From contig LDOQ01000022.1 in assembly GCA_001887945.1 (NCBI GenBank), forward strand, positions 1-37,394: a DNA stretch of 37,394 nt, given 5' to 3'. Numbering within the stretch: position 1 is the stretch's first letter; every line of letters starts with the position of its first letter. The position numbers and the translations under genes were made by a program. The notes below the pieces were generated by a model. It was not told where the DNA came from. It saw only the letters and a list, made by a program, of their open reading frames with translations, and searched no databases. The DNA is from Spraguea lophii. Its lineage: Eukaryota > Microsporidia > Spragueidae. Of this stretch, positions 37,200-37,394 are shown in pieces.

Positions 37200-37394
37200 T
37201 TATTCTTTTTCTTCTATTACATGTTTTATATATTCTTTGATATGCTTTCCATTATAGAAAAAATTTTCAAATGTTGCTAATCCTCGTTTGAATATAGTTT
37301 CTATATTGAATATTATTTTCAAATATTCTAATATTAGTTTTTTAAATATATTTTCATATCCTATTATTTTTTTGAATAGTAATAAAGACGTATT
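37200..37394 (-). CDS. 3' end of an unrecognised gene, right-arm copy
   Basis: Mirror of the partial ORF at 1-195: 64 open codons from the window edge, then TAA. The end reads HVIEEKE in place of RVIEENE. Incomplete; family not recognised. Confidence 0.6.
   Translation of the reverse strand, partial: NTSLLLFKKIIGYENIFKKLILEYLKIIFNIETIFKRGLATFENFFYNGKHIKEYIKHVIEEKE

Larger units (their letters stand above)
35052..37394 (-). repeat. right arm of the ~2.3 kb inverted repeat
   Basis: Mirror of 1-2308, with gene starts and stops at exactly mirrored positions and the window ending at the same homologous base as the left arm. The inner boundary falls at about 35052, after a ~35-base indel past the stop codon. 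Scattered substitutions, including amino-acid changes, distinguish the two arms. Confidence 0.93.

Noticed and set aside
1..37394. Window as one giant transposon (Maverick/Polinton-like) bounded by 2.3 kb inverted repeats
   Set aside because: The interior is ordinary housekeeping genes, with no polymerase B, integrase, packaging ATPase or capsid gene, and the arms hold full genes cut at the edge.
1..37394. CRISPR array, bacterial operon or prophage content
   Set aside because: No regularly spaced direct repeats, no Shine-Dalgarno pattern, and all recognised genes are eukaryotic or eukaryotic transposons.

Overview
The window is nuclear DNA of a very AT-rich, gene-compact eukaryote, most likely a microsporidian. 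The evidence is short eukaryotic housekeeping proteins with little 5' leader, CCC or GGG triplets immediately upstream of many start codons, one 22-nt spliceosomal intron, tRNA-Asn(GTT) genes, degraded DNA transposons, and genes of the expected set: an ARF GTPase, SF3B2, V-ATPase subunit D, Xaa-Pro aminopeptidase, SulP transporters, TAPT1 family, ribosomal protein uL23, an MCM helicase, a CDK, RPN10 and CCT3. I cannot name the genus from the sequence alone.

Layout. Both ends carry the same ~2.3 kb sequence in opposite orientation (1-2308 and 35052-37394). Each arm holds the 3' end of an unrecognised gene cut by the window edge, followed by an intact 650-codon gene of unknown function. The two proteins are about 92% identical by eye. 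Inside the left arm come a Merlin-type transposase relic, tRNA-Asn, and a tRNA-derived SINE split by a Tc1/mariner/IS630-like element. Then follow minus-strand ARF and SF3B2, a small low-complexity ORF broken by one TAG, a predicted secreted Asn/Tyr/Pro-rich protein, an Sgf73/ataxin-7-like zinc protein and V-ATPase subunit D. Two SINEs in tail-to-tail orientation separate this block from an Xaa-Pro aminopeptidase and two tandem SulP transporters, which have a SINE between them. A minus-strand cluster follows (TAPT1 family, uL23, MCM9-like with intron), then a second tRNA-Asn and a CDK1-like kinase. Next come 2.5 kb with no gene I can see, a cold-shock-domain gene, another gene-poor stretch with a SINE head and a dead Merlin transposase, then RPN10, a TCP10/SAS-4 C-terminal-like small protein, CCT3 and a hypothetical membrane-anchored protein.

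Functionally this is a mixed core-cell segment (splicing, proteasome, chaperonin, cell cycle, replication and repair, vesicle traffic, translation, ion and solute transport) colonised by repeats. The most notable points are a tRNA-derived SINE family with eight copies in 37 kb; an MCM9-like helicase with a 22-nt intron and a lost Walker B glutamate; a small SAS-4/TCP10 G-box-like protein; and the 2.3 kb inverted arms carrying a fast-diverging paired gene. I did not find a clearly new multi-gene system such as a defence island or a biosynthetic cluster.
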